DNA of 64,000 nt from Chloroflexota bacterium. GTDB lineage: Bacteria; Chloroflexota; Dehalococcoidia; Lucifugimonadales; UBA2985. Position numbers and translations under genes: made by a program. The stretch is from contig JAPPHY010000011.1 of NCBI GenBank assembly GCA_028877205.1, positions 81,869 to 145,868 of the forward strand, in the 5' to 3' direction. Under the pieces are notes generated by a model. It did no database searches. It saw only the letters and a list, made by a program, of their open reading frames with translations, and was not told the DNA's origin. Positions 32,262 through 42,022 of the stretch are shown piece by piece (the stretch's first letter is position 1; the number at the start of each line of letters is the position of its first letter).

Positions 32262-32601
32262 TTTGGGAACCCCCGCGTGCGTGTCCGTCTGCGCCTGCGA
32301 ACGGCATTTCCTGTCGTCTCATGCACCTGTGGAGCGCTCTCTCTCATCAATTCTCCGATTCCCTGGACATGTCCGCTTCTTTAACGGAACGGCACACGTA
32401 GAGTTTACCATCTCTTGCACCTACTGCTGCACCATTGCACACCGAGCGCCGCTTCTGCAACATCTGCCTGCATGACGGCGGTAAGTCGCACTAGACACTG
32501 CGTCGCGTTCGGGTATAATGATACTTTGGTATTATGTTCATTGTGCTGCTCGTCCACGGGTCGCCGACAATGGACTCGAGAGGAACACAAAGCACAGCGC
32601 C
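32262..32601. other. Spacer upstream of the ABC exporter
   Basis: About 340 bases without a recognisable gene. The right part holds the promoter at 32492-32519 and a leader of about 75 bases to the exporter start. GAGAGGA near 32578 is the best ribosome site candidate but lies rather far upstream. Confidence 0.5.
32492..32519 (+). promoter_or_regulatory. Promoter of the ABC exporter operon
   Basis: TAGACA (32492-32497), 16-base spacer, consensus TATAAT (32514-32519). It points at the exporter pair. Confidence 0.6.
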
Positions 32602-34455
32602 ATGTACATACTTGTCAGGCTGCTTCGCTATGCCCTGAAGTACAAGTTCAGGCTGGCACTAGCCTACGTGTCCACCATAGGAGTGACCGCGTTCGCGCTG
32701 GCCATTCCCTACGTGTTGGGCAAGGGCGTGGACAAGGTCTTGGAGTCCCTTGTACTCAGCGAGCTCTACCCGTATGCCCTCGTGATCTTTGCGCTCAGCG
32801 TCGGCCGCGGCGTCGCCGCCTACGGCCAGCAGTACCTCGGCGAGTCGCTCGGACAGCGCGTCGCGTACGACATGCGTAACGCCTACTACGAGAAACTGCA
32901 GCGTCTCAGCTTTGCCTTCCACGATAGCCAGCGTTCGGGCGACCTGATGTCCCGCGCCACCGCCGACGTGGAGGGCGTACGCATGTTCATCCAGGGTGGA
33001 GTTGTTCGCGGCGGCTTCATGATCCTGCTGATCTTGGGCGTCAGCGTCATACTGGTTGTTTCCAGCTGGAAGCTGGCTCTCATGAGCCTGGTGTTCGTGC
33101 CATTCATCATTCTGCGCACGTCAACCATCATGCTGACCATGCGCCGAAACTGGCTGGCCGAGCGCACCGAGATGGGACACCTGAACACGGTGCTGCAGGA
33201 GAACCTGGCCGGCCAGCGCGTGGTCAGGGCCTTTGCAGCCGAGGACCTGGAGAAGGAGAAGTTCGGCTACCGCGCCGGCGAGGTGGCCAAGTACGGGTTC
33301 AACGCCGAGCGCCTCCAGGCCGTCACAACCTCCCTCAACAACTTCTTCTTCCTGGGCGGCACCGGCGTCATTCTCTGGTTCGGCGGGCGCCAGGTGGTCG
33401 AGGGCAGCATGACAGCGGGCGTTCTGGTATCCTTCCTGCTCTACATGGGCCTGCTGGCCATTCCAGTCCGCATGACCGCGTGGATAGTCAACAGCTTCTC
33501 CCGCGCCATTTCCTCCGGTGAGCGCATCTACTACGTGCTCGACGCCGAGTCGCCGGTGAGCGAGAAGCCGGGTGCCATAGAGCTGCCGCGGGTCAGGGGC
33601 AACGTGCGGTTCGATAACGTGTCCTTCGGGTACGAGGAGTCCACGCCCGTGCTCAGGGACGTGAACATCGAAGTGCCCAGCACCAAGATCCTGGCCATCC
33701 TGGGCGCTCCCGGCAGCGGCAAGTCCACCATTGTACACCTCATCCCGCGCTTCTACGACGTCACCGGGGGGCGGATCACCGTCGACGGCGTAGACGTCCG
33801 TGACGTAACCCTGTCATCCCTGCGCCACAACGTGGGCCTCGTTCAGCAGGACGTCTTCATCTTCACGTCCACCATACGCGCCAACATCGCATACGGCGCT
33901 GTCCACGCCTCCGAGGAGGAGGTGATCAAAGCCGCCAAGCTGGCGCAACTCCACGACTTCATCGAGTCCCTGCCGGAGGGATATGACACCTACGTGGGCG
34001 AGCGCGGCGTCACTCTCTCCGGTGGACAGCGACAGCGCCTGGCCATCGCGCGCACGCTGCTCCTGGACCCGCCAATCCTCATCCTGGACGACTCCACGTC
34101 CAGCGTGGACACCCAGACCGAGCACCTCATACGCCAGGCCCTGATCACCGTGATGCAGGGCAGGACCACATTCGTCATTGCCCATCGGCTGAGCAGCGTC
34201 AGGAACGCCGACAGCATCCTGGTTATGAAGGACGGGCAGGTGGTGCAGTTGGGAACCCACGAAGAACTGGTAAACATCCCCGGCCCCTACCAGGAGATCT
34301 ACGAGCTGCAGCTGCGGCCGCAGGAGCCGGAGGTCAACGGGCATCAGGAGGAGGCGGTAAAGGCCATCACGGGCGAGGCTTCAGAGAGCGGCTCCACCGC
34401 GGCCATTGAGTCTGTCCGAAAGCCGGGATCGACGCAAAGGGAGGCGCAGCCATGA
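32602..34455 (+). CDS. Heterodimeric ABC exporter subunit with degenerate ATP site
   Basis: 617-aa type IV ABC exporter half: about six helices (residues 15-320) then a nucleotide-binding domain with Walker [10 protein letters not shown] near residue 370, ABC signature [10 protein letters not shown] near 471, Walker [13 protein letters not shown] near 491 and the H-loop AHRLSS. The catalytic Walker B glutamate is Asp, the same change as in TM287 of the TM287/288 heterodimer, so its own ATP site is degenerate. The stop overlaps the next gene's start by four bases (ATGA). Such pairs export drugs, lipids or peptides. ATG chosen at the first helix. Confidence 0.92.
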   Translation: MYILVRLLRYALKYKFRLALAYVSTIGVTAFALAIPYVLGKGVDKVLESLVLSELYPYALVIFALSVGRGVAAYGQQYLGESLGQRVAYDMRNAYYEKLQRLSFAFHDSQRSGDLMSRATADVEGVRMFIQGGVVRGGFMILLILGVSVILVVSSWKLALMSLVFVPFIILRTSTIMLTMRRNWLAERTEMGHLNTVLQENLAGQRVVRAFAAEDLEKEKFGYRAGEVAKYGFNAERLQAVTTSLNNFFFLGGTGVILWFGGRQVVEGSMTAGVLVSFLLYMGLLAIPVRMTAWIVNSFSRAISSGERIYYVLDAESPVSEKPGAIELPRVRGNVRFDNVSFGYEESTPVLRDVNIEVPSTKILAILGAPGSGKSTIVHLIPRFYDVTGGRITVDGVDVRDVTLSSLRHNVGLVQQDVFIFTSTIRANIAYGAVHASEEEVIKAAKLAQLHDFIESLPEGYDTYVGERGVTLSGGQRQRLAIARTLLLDPPILILDDSTSSVDTQTEHLIRQALITVMQGRTTFVIAHRLSSVRNADSILVMKDGQVVQLGTHEELVNIPGPYQEIYELQLRPQEPEVNGHQEEAVKAITGEASESGSTAAIESVRKPGSTQREAQP

Positions 34456-36347
34456 TGGGAGGCTGGAACCGCAACCTCCCGGGCGTAGAAGAGGTCCGAC
34501 GCATACGCGGGCGGCTCAGCCTGGTGCTTGAGGACACGGAGTTCGGCAAGGTCTACGACCAGAACGTGGTAATACGCCTGCTTGCCTACGTGCGACCTCA
34601 CTGGAAGCTGACCGCGTTCAGCATGGTGATGATGCTAGTGTACATAGGCACCCAGGTATCAGTGCCCCTGCTGGTGGCCTTGGCCGTCAAGGAATTCATC
34701 AGGCCCGAGGACCTCTCGGTTGCGGAGAGACTCGCAGGACTGAACAGAATTGGCCTTCTGTTCGCCGTTGTGGTCACACTGAACCTTGCCGGGAACTTCC
34801 TCCACCTACGCGGCCTGGCAAGGGTCAACACGTCCGTGCTCTACAAGCTGCGAACAGACATGCACGACCACCTGCAGAAGCAGTCCACGCTCTTCTTCGA
34901 CCACAACGAGGTGGGGCGCCTGATGAGCCGCGTCCAGAACGACACAATGGCCCTCCAGGAGTTCATGACCGTCTTCGTGGTGGGCTTTGCGGAGATCCTG
35001 AGCCTGGTGATCATCATCGTCATAATGCTGCTCATGAGCGCCGAACTGGCCCTGATATGCTTCACGGTCATACCTGTTTTCGTGGTCATCATGATCTTCT
35101 GGCAGAGGCGGGCCCGGCGGGCATTCATGCGCATACGCTACGCAATCGCCGGCGTGAACGCCAGCCTTCAGGAGAACATCACCGGCGTACGCGTTACCCA
35201 GAGCATGAACCGCGAGGCCATCAACCTGACACGCTTCGACCAGCTGAACGGCGATCACCTGGACGCAAACCTGAAGGCCATACGCCTCACCGCCGGCCTC
35301 ATGCCATCTGTTGAAATTCTCACCGCGGTGGCCTTCGGTCTGCTACTGGTGATAGGCGGCAGCATGGTGCACGGAGGGTCAGTCGAGCTGGGCGTCATGG
35401 TGGCCTTCCTCCTATACGTGCAGCGCTTCTTCGAGCCGATACGCGCCCTGGTGATGCAGTACGCTATGATGCAGCGAGCCATGACCGCGGGAATGCGCAT
35501 CTTCGAGCTCCTGGACGTGAAGCCGGATCTGGTGGATGCTCCCAATGCCAAACCACTACCGCCCATACAGGGCCGCGTGCGGTTCGACGACGTGTCGTTC
35601 CACTACGTACCTGAAGTGCAGGTCCTCAACAACGTGTCGCTGGAGATCCCGCCGGGCGAAACGCTGGCGATCGTGGGGCCCACCGGCGCAGGCAAGACCA
35701 CCATTGTTGCGCTGGTCTCACGCTTCTACGACGTCACGGGCGGAAGTATAACCGTCGACGGTTACGACCTACGAGACGTGACACGCTCCTCACTGGCCGG
35801 CCAGATGAGCCTCGTGCTTCAGGAGCCGTTCCTCTACTCAGCGACGGTGGCGGAGAACATCCGCTTCGCGCGGAGGGAGGCCACTCAGGCGGACATCGAG
35901 CGCGCCACACAAGCGCTGGGAGCCCACGAGTTCATCATGCGTTTGCCGCAGGGCTACGAGACCGTCCTCCACGAGCGAGGCAGCAACCTGAGCCTGGGAC
36001 AGAGGCAGCTGATCGCATTTGCACGCGCACTGGTCGCCGACCCTCGCATCCTCATCCTGGACGAGGCCACCGCCAACGTGGACAGCTACACGGAACGCCT
36101 TATTCAGGACGCTCTGAAGGAGCTGCTCAGAGGCCGCACCGCCATCATCATCGCCCACCGCCTGTCCACCATCCAGGACGCTGACCAGATTCTGGTCCTC
36201 CAGAACGGCCGCATAGCGGAGCTTGGGAAACACAACGCCCTGCTGGCCAGGGACGGCCTGTACGCACGCCTCTACGCCATGAACTTCCAAGACGAAGATG
36301 AAGAGGTCGTCTCCACTCCCCAGGAAGGACAGAAGACGTCAACCTAG
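34452..36347 (+). CDS. Heterodimeric ABC exporter subunit with canonical Walker B
   Basis: 631-aa partner of the upstream half. It has an N-terminal extension of about 45 residues before the first helix, then six helices and a nucleotide-binding domain: Walker A GPTGAGKTT near residue 410, an off-consensus signature LSLGQRQLIA near 513, and Walker B ILILDEATANVD near 533 with the catalytic glutamate kept. Off-consensus signature here plus Asp in the other subunit gives one working and one degenerate site, as in TM287/288, LmrCD and BmrCD. Translation is coupled through a four-base overlap. Confidence 0.92.
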   Translation: MMGGWNRNLPGVEEVRRIRGRLSLVLEDTEFGKVYDQNVVIRLLAYVRPHWKLTAFSMVMMLVYIGTQVSVPLLVALAVKEFIRPEDLSVAERLAGLNRIGLLFAVVVTLNLAGNFLHLRGLARVNTSVLYKLRTDMHDHLQKQSTLFFDHNEVGRLMSRVQNDTMALQEFMTVFVVGFAEILSLVIIIVIMLLMSAELALICFTVIPVFVVIMIFWQRRARRAFMRIRYAIAGVNASLQENITGVRVTQSMNREAINLTRFDQLNGDHLDANLKAIRLTAGLMPSVEILTAVAFGLLLVIGGSMVHGGSVELGVMVAFLLYVQRFFEPIRALVMQYAMMQRAMTAGMRIFELLDVKPDLVDAPNAKPLPPIQGRVRFDDVSFHYVPEVQVLNNVSLEIPPGETLAIVGPTGAGKTTIVALVSRFYDVTGGSITVDGYDLRDVTRSSLAGQMSLVLQEPFLYSATVAENIRFARREATQADIERATQALGAHEFIMRLPQGYETVLHERGSNLSLGQRQLIAFARALVADPRILILDEATANVDSYTERLIQDALKELLRGRTAIIIAHRLSTIQDADQILVLQNGRIAELGKHNALLARDGLYARLYAMNFQDEDEEVVSTPQEGQKTST

Positions 36348-36378
36348 CGGTCGCGGCACCAAGGTGCACCGACACGTC

Positions 36379-36515
36379 TCGTTCCCGCTCGTGGTGAGCT
36401 TGTCGAACCATGAGCGGATGAACACACCAGTAGGTCTACCGCCCGCCCTTCGACAAGCTCAGGGCGAACGGACGAGAGCCGCTCCCGCTCACTCTGAGTT
36501 TGTCGAAGGGCGTGA
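36379..36515. repeat. Cluster of GAGCTTGTCGAACCATGAG-type repeats
   Basis: Three copies in alternating orientation: GGTGAGCTTGTCGAACCATG near 36383-36410, CGCCCTTCGACAAGCTCAGG near 36454-36478 and GAGTTTGTCGAAGGGCGTGAG near 36496-36516. They fill the gap between two convergent operons and may act as a two-way transcription end. Confidence 0.65.
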
Positions 36516-36542
36516 GCGGTCCTTGCGGCCTCCCCGGGAGTC

Positions 36543-37034
36543 CTACGGCCGCCGCTCTCCCTCACCACCTCGCTCCTCCCATAGCCGCGCCACGGTCTCG
36601 CGAATGAGTGCCTGAGCGAACCCGCGCCTGTGCAGCCGTCCCCACATGCGCCGGCGAAAGGTGTCGTAGTCAGCACTCCCCATCGATGGCAGCCAGCGCA
36701 GGCCTGCACGGTAGGCGCTCTCGCGGTCGTCCAGCGATTCCACGGAGGCCGCGGCCACGTCCCGCTCAACGCCCTTCGCCTGGAGCTCCCTGCGAATCAT
36801 GGCGGCGCTACGTGGCCTGTGGTCCGCTCTGCTTCGGCTCCACGCCCGCGCAAACGCGGCATCGTCCAGGAGCTCCAGATCGCGGAGCCTCTCTATGACA
36901 CTCGCGACGGTTGAGGCCTCGTAGGTGCGTTGCAGGCGGCGGCGTACCTCCTGCTCGCTGCGTGGGCGGGAGGAGAGGAAGCGCAGGGCATGGGCTATCG
37001 CCCTCTCGTAAGCACTGTCCTGTGGGGTGCTCAC
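36543..37034 (-). CDS. recX: Regulatory protein RecX
   Basis: 163-aa helical RecX, which binds the RecA filament and limits its activity. Typical RecX helix repeats are seen: ALRFLSSRPRSEQEVRRRL, LLDDAAFARAWSRSRAD, and RMWGRLHRRGFAQALIRETV. Lies 45 bases after recA on the same strand, the usual recA-recX operon. Start codon ATG with an upstream purine stretch. Confidence 0.9.
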   Translation of the reverse strand: MSTPQDSAYERAIAHALRFLSSRPRSEQEVRRRLQRTYEASTVASVIERLRDLELLDDAAFARAWSRSRADHRPRSAAMIRRELQAKGVERDVAAASVESLDDRESAYRAGLRWLPSMGSADYDTFRRRMWGRLHRRGFAQALIRETVARLWEERGGEGERRP

Positions 37035-37079
37035 GAGCGCTCCTGAGTGAAGGTTAGCGGGCGGGCCGAGCGCCGAAGC

Positions 37080-38108
37080 CTACTCCGCCTCCACCGCCGC
37101 CAGCTCCTCGGAGGGCTGGGTGACGGTCATGGACGCCCTGATCTGCTGCTCCACGTCAGCCGAAACGTCCTTGTGAAGGGAAAGGAACTCCTTGGCGGAC
37201 TCCCGTCCCTGGCCCAGGCGCAAGTCTCCGTAGGAGTAGAAAGAGCCGGCCTTGGTGATTGCGCCGCTGTTGGTGCCCAGGTCCAGGATGTCGCCCTCCT
37301 TGCTGATGCCCCTGTTGAACATGATGTCGAACTCCGCGACACGGAACGGAGGCGCCACCTTGTTCTTGACGACGCGGGCCCTGACCCTGGTGCCTATGAC
37401 CTGCGACCCCTGCTTGATGGAGTCTATGCGGCGCAGGTCTATGCGGACTGAGCTGTAGAACTTGAGGGCGCGGCCGCCGGGCGTCACCTCAGGGTTGCCG
37501 AACACCACGCCAATCTTCTCCCTGAGCTGGTTTACGAAGATGACAACGGTGTGGGAGCGGTTAATAGCCGCGGCCAGCTTGCGGAGGGCCTGGGACATGA
37601 TTCGGGCCTGCAGCCCCATGTGGGAGTCGCCCATGTCTCCTTCCAGTTCGGCTCTGGGGACCAGAGCGGCCACGCTGTCGATGACCACCACGTCCACAGC
37701 GCCGCTCCGCACCAGGTACTCGGCGATCTCCAGCGCCTGCTCGGCGGTGTCCGGCTGCGAGACCAGCAGGTCGTTCAGGTTGACACCCAGGTTGCTCGCA
37801 TAGGCGGGGTCCAGGGCGTTCTCCGCGTCTATGTAGGCCGCCGTGCCTCCCATTCTCTGCGCCTCGGCCATGATGTGGTGAGCCAGCGTGGATTTCCCGG
37901 CGGACTCCGCCCCGAATATCTCGGTCACCCGCCCGCGCGGCACGCCGCCGATGCCCAGGGCAACGTCAAGGGAGAGGGAGCCGGTGGGAACTGCCTCAAC
38001 GGCAAGCCGCTCCCCAACCTCTCCCAGCTTCATGATGCTGCCCTTGCCAACCTGGCGCTCGATCTGGCTCAGCGCCAGTTCCAGGGCCTTTTCCTTTTCT
38101 GTGGCCAT
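37080..38108 (-). CDS. recA: Recombinase RecA
   Basis: 342-aa RecA, the strand-exchange ATPase that also triggers SOS autocleavage. Walker A is GAESAGKST near residues 65-73 (GPESSGKTT is the common form, so Pro to Ala and Ser to Ala changes). Also seen: [28 protein letters not shown] (Walker B), loop L1 [14 protein letters not shown], and loop L2 [21 protein letters not shown]-terminal acidic tail is present. The ATG is fixed by GGAGGATATTGC directly upstream. No LexA-box-like palindrome was recognised in front. Confidence 0.95.
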   Translation of the reverse strand: MATEKEKALELALSQIERQVGKGSIMKLGEVGERLAVEAVPTGSLSLDVALGIGGVPRGRVTEIFGAESAGKSTLAHHIMAEAQRMGGTAAYIDAENALDPAYASNLGVNLNDLLVSQPDTAEQALEIAEYLVRSGAVDVVVIDSVAALVPRAELEGDMGDSHMGLQARIMSQALRKLAAAINRSHTVVIFVNQLREKIGVVFGNPEVTPGGRALKFYSSVRIDLRRIDSIKQGSQVIGTRVRARVVKNKVAPPFRVAEFDIMFNRGISKEGDILDLGTNSGAITKAGSFYSYGDLRLGQGRESAKEFLSLHKDVSADVEQQIRASMTVTQPSEELAAVEAE

Positions 38109-38239
38109 GCAATATCCTCCGGCTAAGCACTCGGGGCGTGGCTGAATCATAGCATGGAGCCCACGTATGGACAAGGCAGAGTTTTCAGCCGATACTGGGG
38201 GAGATACGGCCACGCCCACCCTCCCGCGCCCTGCGCCGC

Positions 38240-40315
38240 GTGCGAATAATGATGAGGTACGCAGCCATAATTGCAGTGCTGGCATTGCTCACGGCGAATG
38301 CGGCCTGCAACAACCCCACTCCTACGACTCCCGTGGACACCGCCACACCTACTCCATCGCCGACCGCCGCGCCCACACCCACGCCTCACGCCGTGTCGAC
38401 GGCAACTCCGGGCCCCACAGACACGCCGGTGCCCGTGCCATCTCCCACGGCGTCCCCTGCGCGTCCCGATCCCACTCCTCTGCGTCCAACCTCCACGCCA
38501 CCCCCCACACCGCCTGTACGACTCACCAATACGCCATCGCCCACACCTATCGCTGTCGATGAGACCACGCTGCTAACGGACGCCCCGGACCGGGACATAC
38601 TATCGCTCATACGCAGGCTTCGCCCGGACGTGGAACTGCCGTTGACTATCCCGGTGAACCCGGAGCCTGTTGCCTACGAGGCGGGACGCACCGACACCTT
38701 CTGGGTGGCGGACCTTGAAGACCTGAGCATGTACCAGGTTGACGCCGACCTGCTCTACGTGAGCGACCACGCTTACTGGTACTTCCAGGACGGCTACGAA
38801 CCGCGCGAGCAGGACTTGCAGGCAGCCGCACGCGCCTTCGACGAGTCCATCTATCCGACCGTCACCGGGACGTTCGGCACCGAGTGGCTGCCCGGCATCG
38901 ACAACGACCCGCGGCTCACCATTCTCCACACGCCCCTCGGCGGTGTCACGGGATACTTCAGCGCCTCCGACGAGTATCCAAAGTCAATCTACCCCTTCAG
39001 CAACGAGCGCGAAATGCTGTACATGAGCACAAGCGCGTACGTGGGAAGACCGCCGTACTTGGGCACGCTTGCCCATGAGCTCCAGCACGCCGCTCACTGG
39101 GCTGCCGACCCCGGCGAAGAGACCTGGATCAACGAAGGCCTCTCCGAGGTGGCCAAGAACGTCGCCGACTACCCCTTCACCTTCGTCAAGTTCTTTGCGG
39201 CTGACCACAGGACGCAGCTTACTACGTGGCCCGCCAGCGGTGAGTCCACGCTCCCTCACTACGGAGCAGCCACGCTGTTCGTTGAGTATCTTGCCCAGCA
39301 CTACGGGGGCCATGAGAACCTGGGCCGGCTCGTTGCGCAGGCCGAGGACGGCATTGAGGGCGTAACCGCCTACCTCCAATCCCTGGGCTACGAGGCCACA
39401 TTCATCGATGTGTTCCGAGACTGGCTTGTGGCCAACTACCTGGACTCATACGTTGCCGCCGGGGACTACTCGTACGGGGGGCTCAACCTGAGCGTCCGCC
39501 CATCCGCCATAATCCGCGACTACGGTGAGCACGACGGCAGCGCCGCCCAGTATTCGGGCGAATACCTGGAGATACGTCTGCCGGAGGGCGACGCCCAGAT
39601 TTCCTTCCAGGGCCAGCCGACGACGCCGATACTGCCCACATCCGCACACAGCGGTAGCCACTGCTGGTGGGGCAACAGGGGCGACGCCATCAACTCCTCG
39701 TTGACCGCGGGCTTAGACCTTACGCGGGTGGAGACGGCCACGCTCAGCTTCTGGACGTGGTACTCCATCGAGGAGTCGTGGGACTACGCCTACGTGGAGG
39801 TGTCTCCGGACGGCGGCGAGACCTGGACGGTGCTGGAGGGCGGGCTCTCCTCGCCGGAGAGCGGACTGGGAATAGGCTTCGGTCCGGGCTATACGGGTCG
39901 GAGCGACGGCTGGCAGCAGGACACTATCGATCTGTCGCCGTACGCGGGCGGTGAGGTCCTCATCCGGTTCGAGTACGTGACGGACGAGGGCGTGAACGAC
40001 CACGGCATCTGCATCGATGACGTATCGGTTCCTGAGATCGGGTTCATGGACGACGCTGAGAGTCCCGGCACGTGGGAAGCGGTAGGATTCGTGCGTACGG
40101 ACAACGCGGCACCCCAGGAATACCTGGTGCAGGTCATAGAGTTCGGCGATGAGACGACGGTGCGGCAGATGGAGGTAGACCAGGACGGGCGCGGTGAGCT
40201 GGTGCTTCGCGGATTTGGTGGCGAACTGGAGAAGGCGATGGTGATCGTGGCGCCCGTTGCGCCCAAGACGTCCCAGCCGTCATCCTACACGCTATCCGTG
40301 GAGCCCGCGCCCTAG
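38240..40315 (+). CDS. Lipoprotein zinc metallopeptidase with Thr/Pro stalk and MAM-like C-terminal domain
   Basis: 691-aa predicted secreted lipoprotein. Residues 1-22 are a signal peptide ending ANAAC (a loose lipobox, cysteine present). Residues about 25-110 are a Thr/Pro/Ser stalk. The peptidase domain shows [12 protein letters not shown] near residue 276, an HExxH zinc motif, and 19 residues further [10 protein letters not shown] with the third ligand glutamate, as in gluzincins such as hyicolysin or immune inhibitor-like enzymes. Residues about 470-600 resemble the immune-inhibitor-A/MAM-like beta domain ([19 protein letters not shown]). Probably degrades extracellular proteins. GTG start with alternatives at ATG 38249 and 38252. 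Stop codon shares CTAG with the convergent small gene. Confidence 0.8.
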   Translation: MRIMMRYAAIIAVLALLTANAACNNPTPTTPVDTATPTPSPTAAPTPTPHAVSTATPGPTDTPVPVPSPTASPARPDPTPLRPTSTPPPTPPVRLTNTPSPTPIAVDETTLLTDAPDRDILSLIRRLRPDVELPLTIPVNPEPVAYEAGRTDTFWVADLEDLSMYQVDADLLYVSDHAYWYFQDGYEPREQDLQAAARAFDESIYPTVTGTFGTEWLPGIDNDPRLTILHTPLGGVTGYFSASDEYPKSIYPFSNEREMLYMSTSAYVGRPPYLGTLAHELQHAAHWAADPGEETWINEGLSEVAKNVADYPFTFVKFFAADHRTQLTTWPASGESTLPHYGAATLFVEYLAQHYGGHENLGRLVAQAEDGIEGVTAYLQSLGYEATFIDVFRDWLVANYLDSYVAAGDYSYGGLNLSVRPSAIIRDYGEHDGSAAQYSGEYLEIRLPEGDAQISFQGQPTTPILPTSAHSGSHCWWGNRGDAINSSLTAGLDLTRVETATLSFWTWYSIEESWDYAYVEVSPDGGETWTVLEGGLSSPESGLGIGFGPGYTGRSDGWQQDTIDLSPYAGGEVLIRFEYVTDEGVNDHGICIDDVSVPEIGFMDDAESPGTWEAVGFVRTDNAAPQEYLVQVIEFGDETTVRQMEVDQDGRGELVLRGFGGELEKAMVIVAPVAPKTSQPSSYTLSVEPAP

Positions 40316-40470
40316 CGCACGAACACGAACCACGCGATGCCGCCCGCAATCGCCACGGCAACTATCAGCGGCACCACGCACGAGACGAAGACGCTGACGC
40401 CCTGTAGCAGCCTCAGCAGGAGAAACGGAAGCCGGACGGGGAGCAGGAGAAATCGGAGCAGGGCGAGCAT
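40312..40470 (-). CDS. Small hydrophobic membrane protein
   Basis: 52-aa open frame with ATG six bases after the preceding helix-turn-helix gene's stop. The protein is almost wholly hydrophobic, with two likely membrane segments (residues 4-20 and 30-50) and Arg pairs at the ends (RFLLLPVRLPFLLLRLL at the front). Its TAG overlaps the peptidase TAG. Function unknown; the tight spacing with the regulator supports a real gene. Unremarkable codon use. Confidence 0.6.
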   Translation of the reverse strand: MLALLRFLLLPVRLPFLLLRLLQGVSVFVSCVVPLIVAVAIAGGIAWFVFVR

Positions 40471-40476
40471 TGCCCG

Positions 40477-40779
40477 CTAGTCGGCCAGCTTGAGGTGCTC
40501 CTTCAGGGCCTCCACCGCCTCGTGAGAACCGAACACGGTTGTCAGCTTGCCGTTCACGCGGACTCGCCGCTTGGCAATCAGACCCTTCTTGTGGAGCAGG
40601 TAGAGCGACCAGCTGAGGGAGGACCTCTTGAGCCGCGGAAAGATCCGCAGGAGCCCCTCATCGCTGTTATCAAAGACCTCGTCAGGGCGGCGGTTCAGCT
40701 CTTCCAGCAGCATGGCCTGAAGCGGAGGAAGACTCTCATCCGTGGTTCCAGTCCTGGTCATAATCTGCGAGATTTTCAT
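40477..40779 (-). CDS. Winged-helix DNA-binding protein
   Basis: 100-aa protein with a winged-helix region in its second half: LRIFPRLKRSSLSWSLYLLH reads as recognition-helix region and KKGLIAKRRVRVNGKLTTVF as the wing. Length and position (in front of a membrane peptide) suggest a small regulator. Not assigned to a named family. The palindrome GCATTAATGC at 40794-40803 just upstream could be its operator (inference). Confidence 0.6.
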   Translation of the reverse strand: MKISQIMTRTGTTDESLPPLQAMLLEELNRRPDEVFDNSDEGLLRIFPRLKRSSLSWSLYLLHKKGLIAKRRVRVNGKLTTVFGSHEAVEALKEHLKLAD

Positions 40780-40802
40780 TGCTCACACTCCGTGCATTAA
40801 TG

Positions 40803-40831
40803 CGCTTATGAGAGTGTATCAGGTTTGTCAA
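40803..40831 (-). promoter_or_regulatory. Promoter and palindrome before the winged-helix gene
   Basis: On the minus strand TTGACA (40826-40831) stands 17 bases before TAAGCG (40803-40808), a strong -35 with a weak -10. The 10-bp palindrome GCATTAATGC (40794-40803) overlaps its end and precedes the gene. Confidence 0.4.
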
Positions 40832-41045
40832 GCCCTCATTCGTTTGAGCCTGCCCTCGCGACCGAAGTATAGTGCTACGGCATCCTGCCCACTCGCGCAC
40901 GCGCGGTTTCTCGCCTCGCTTATGAATTGCGGCTGACGTGGGCGCTACGGGCGTGGCCCGTCGCCGATGGCGGTTGTGGCAGCTTCGAAGGGTACGGGCA
41001 GGTTGGGCTTCGCTTGGGAAGAAGAACACTCCCTCGCCGGGAGGC

Positions 41046-41981
41046 CTACCACCAGATCTTGTTTTCCACGCTGGCCTGCAGCTCCTCGAAGTCCCGAGTC
41101 CAGAGGGACGTGCTCAGGTACTTCCAGCCTCCATCGGCCAGTAGGCACACGATGTTCCCGCTCTCCATCCGCTCCGCCAGCCGCGCCGCGCAGCACACCA
41201 CGGAGCCGGACGAGATGCCCGCGAAGATTCCTTCCCTGTTCATCAGCTCCCGCGTGAACCTGAACGCCTCGCTGCTCTCCACCATGATACGGCTGTCCAG
41301 CAGCGAAATGTCCAGGATGGGCGGAATGAACCCCTCCTCCAGACTGCGCAGTCCCTGGATCACGTCGTCCGGGTGAGGCACCACGGCCACCAGCCTAATC
41401 GACGGGTTGTACTCCTTGAGCCGCCTGCCCACGCCCATGAGCGTGCCTCCCGTGCCCAGACCCGCAACGAACACGTCGATTTCAGGCAGGTCCTCGATGA
41501 TCTCGCGGCCTGTGGTCTCGTAGTGAGCCCTGGGGTTGGCCTCGTTGCCGTACTGGTAGGGCATGAAGTAGGTGGGGTCCTCGGCGGCCATCTCCTCGGC
41601 CACCACGATAGCCCCGTTGGTGCCCTTCGCCCCGTCGCTGAACACGATTTCGGCGCCGTACGCCTGCAGAAGCTGCGCCCTCTCTGCGCTCACGTTCTCA
41701 GGCATGACTACCTTGATGCGATAGCCCTTCCGCCGCGCGATGAAAGCCAGCGCAATGCCGGTGTTGCCGCTGGTGGGCTCGAGGATCGTCTTGTCGTGCG
41801 TGAGGGAGCCGTCAGCCTCCGCCCGCTCAATCATGTACTTGGCGATGCGGTCCTTGAGGCTGCCCGTGGGGTTCTGCCCCTCCAGCTTGGCGAAGATGCG
41901 GACGTTGGGATTGGGACTCATCCGGTCGATCTCCACCAGCGGCGTTCCACCAATGGTGGAGAGGATGTCTCGGTTGCTCAT
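41046..41981 (-). CDS. cysM: CysM-type cysteine synthase (sulfur-carrier-dependent type)
   Basis: 311-aa fold-type II PLP enzyme. The PLP lysine is in NPTGSLKDR near residue 42, SGNTG near residue 71 binds the substrate carboxylate, GLGTGGTLMG near 175 holds the phosphate, and SSGSVVC near 265 closes the site. It resembles Mycobacterium tuberculosis CysM, which takes sulfur from thiocarboxylated CysO, right to the C-terminus (DGGWKYLSTSLW, then ENKIWW). The gene directly upstream encodes a MoeB-like enzyme able to load such a carrier. Start ATG at 41981 fits the family; the long in-frame extension overlaps moeB. Confidence 0.88.
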   Translation of the reverse strand: MSNRDILSTIGGTPLVEIDRMSPNPNVRIFAKLEGQNPTGSLKDRIAKYMIERAEADGSLTHDKTILEPTSGNTGIALAFIARRKGYRIKVVMPENVSAERAQLLQAYGAEIVFSDGAKGTNGAIVVAEEMAAEDPTYFMPYQYGNEANPRAHYETTGREIIEDLPEIDVFVAGLGTGGTLMGVGRRLKEYNPSIRLVAVVPHPDDVIQGLRSLEEGFIPPILDISLLDSRIMVESSEAFRFTRELMNREGIFAGISSGSVVCCAARLAERMESGNIVCLLADGGWKYLSTSLWTRDFEELQASVENKIWW

Positions 41982-42022
41982 AGGTGACCGATTGCCCAGC
42001 CAGCGGGCCGGCGCTCGCCGTC

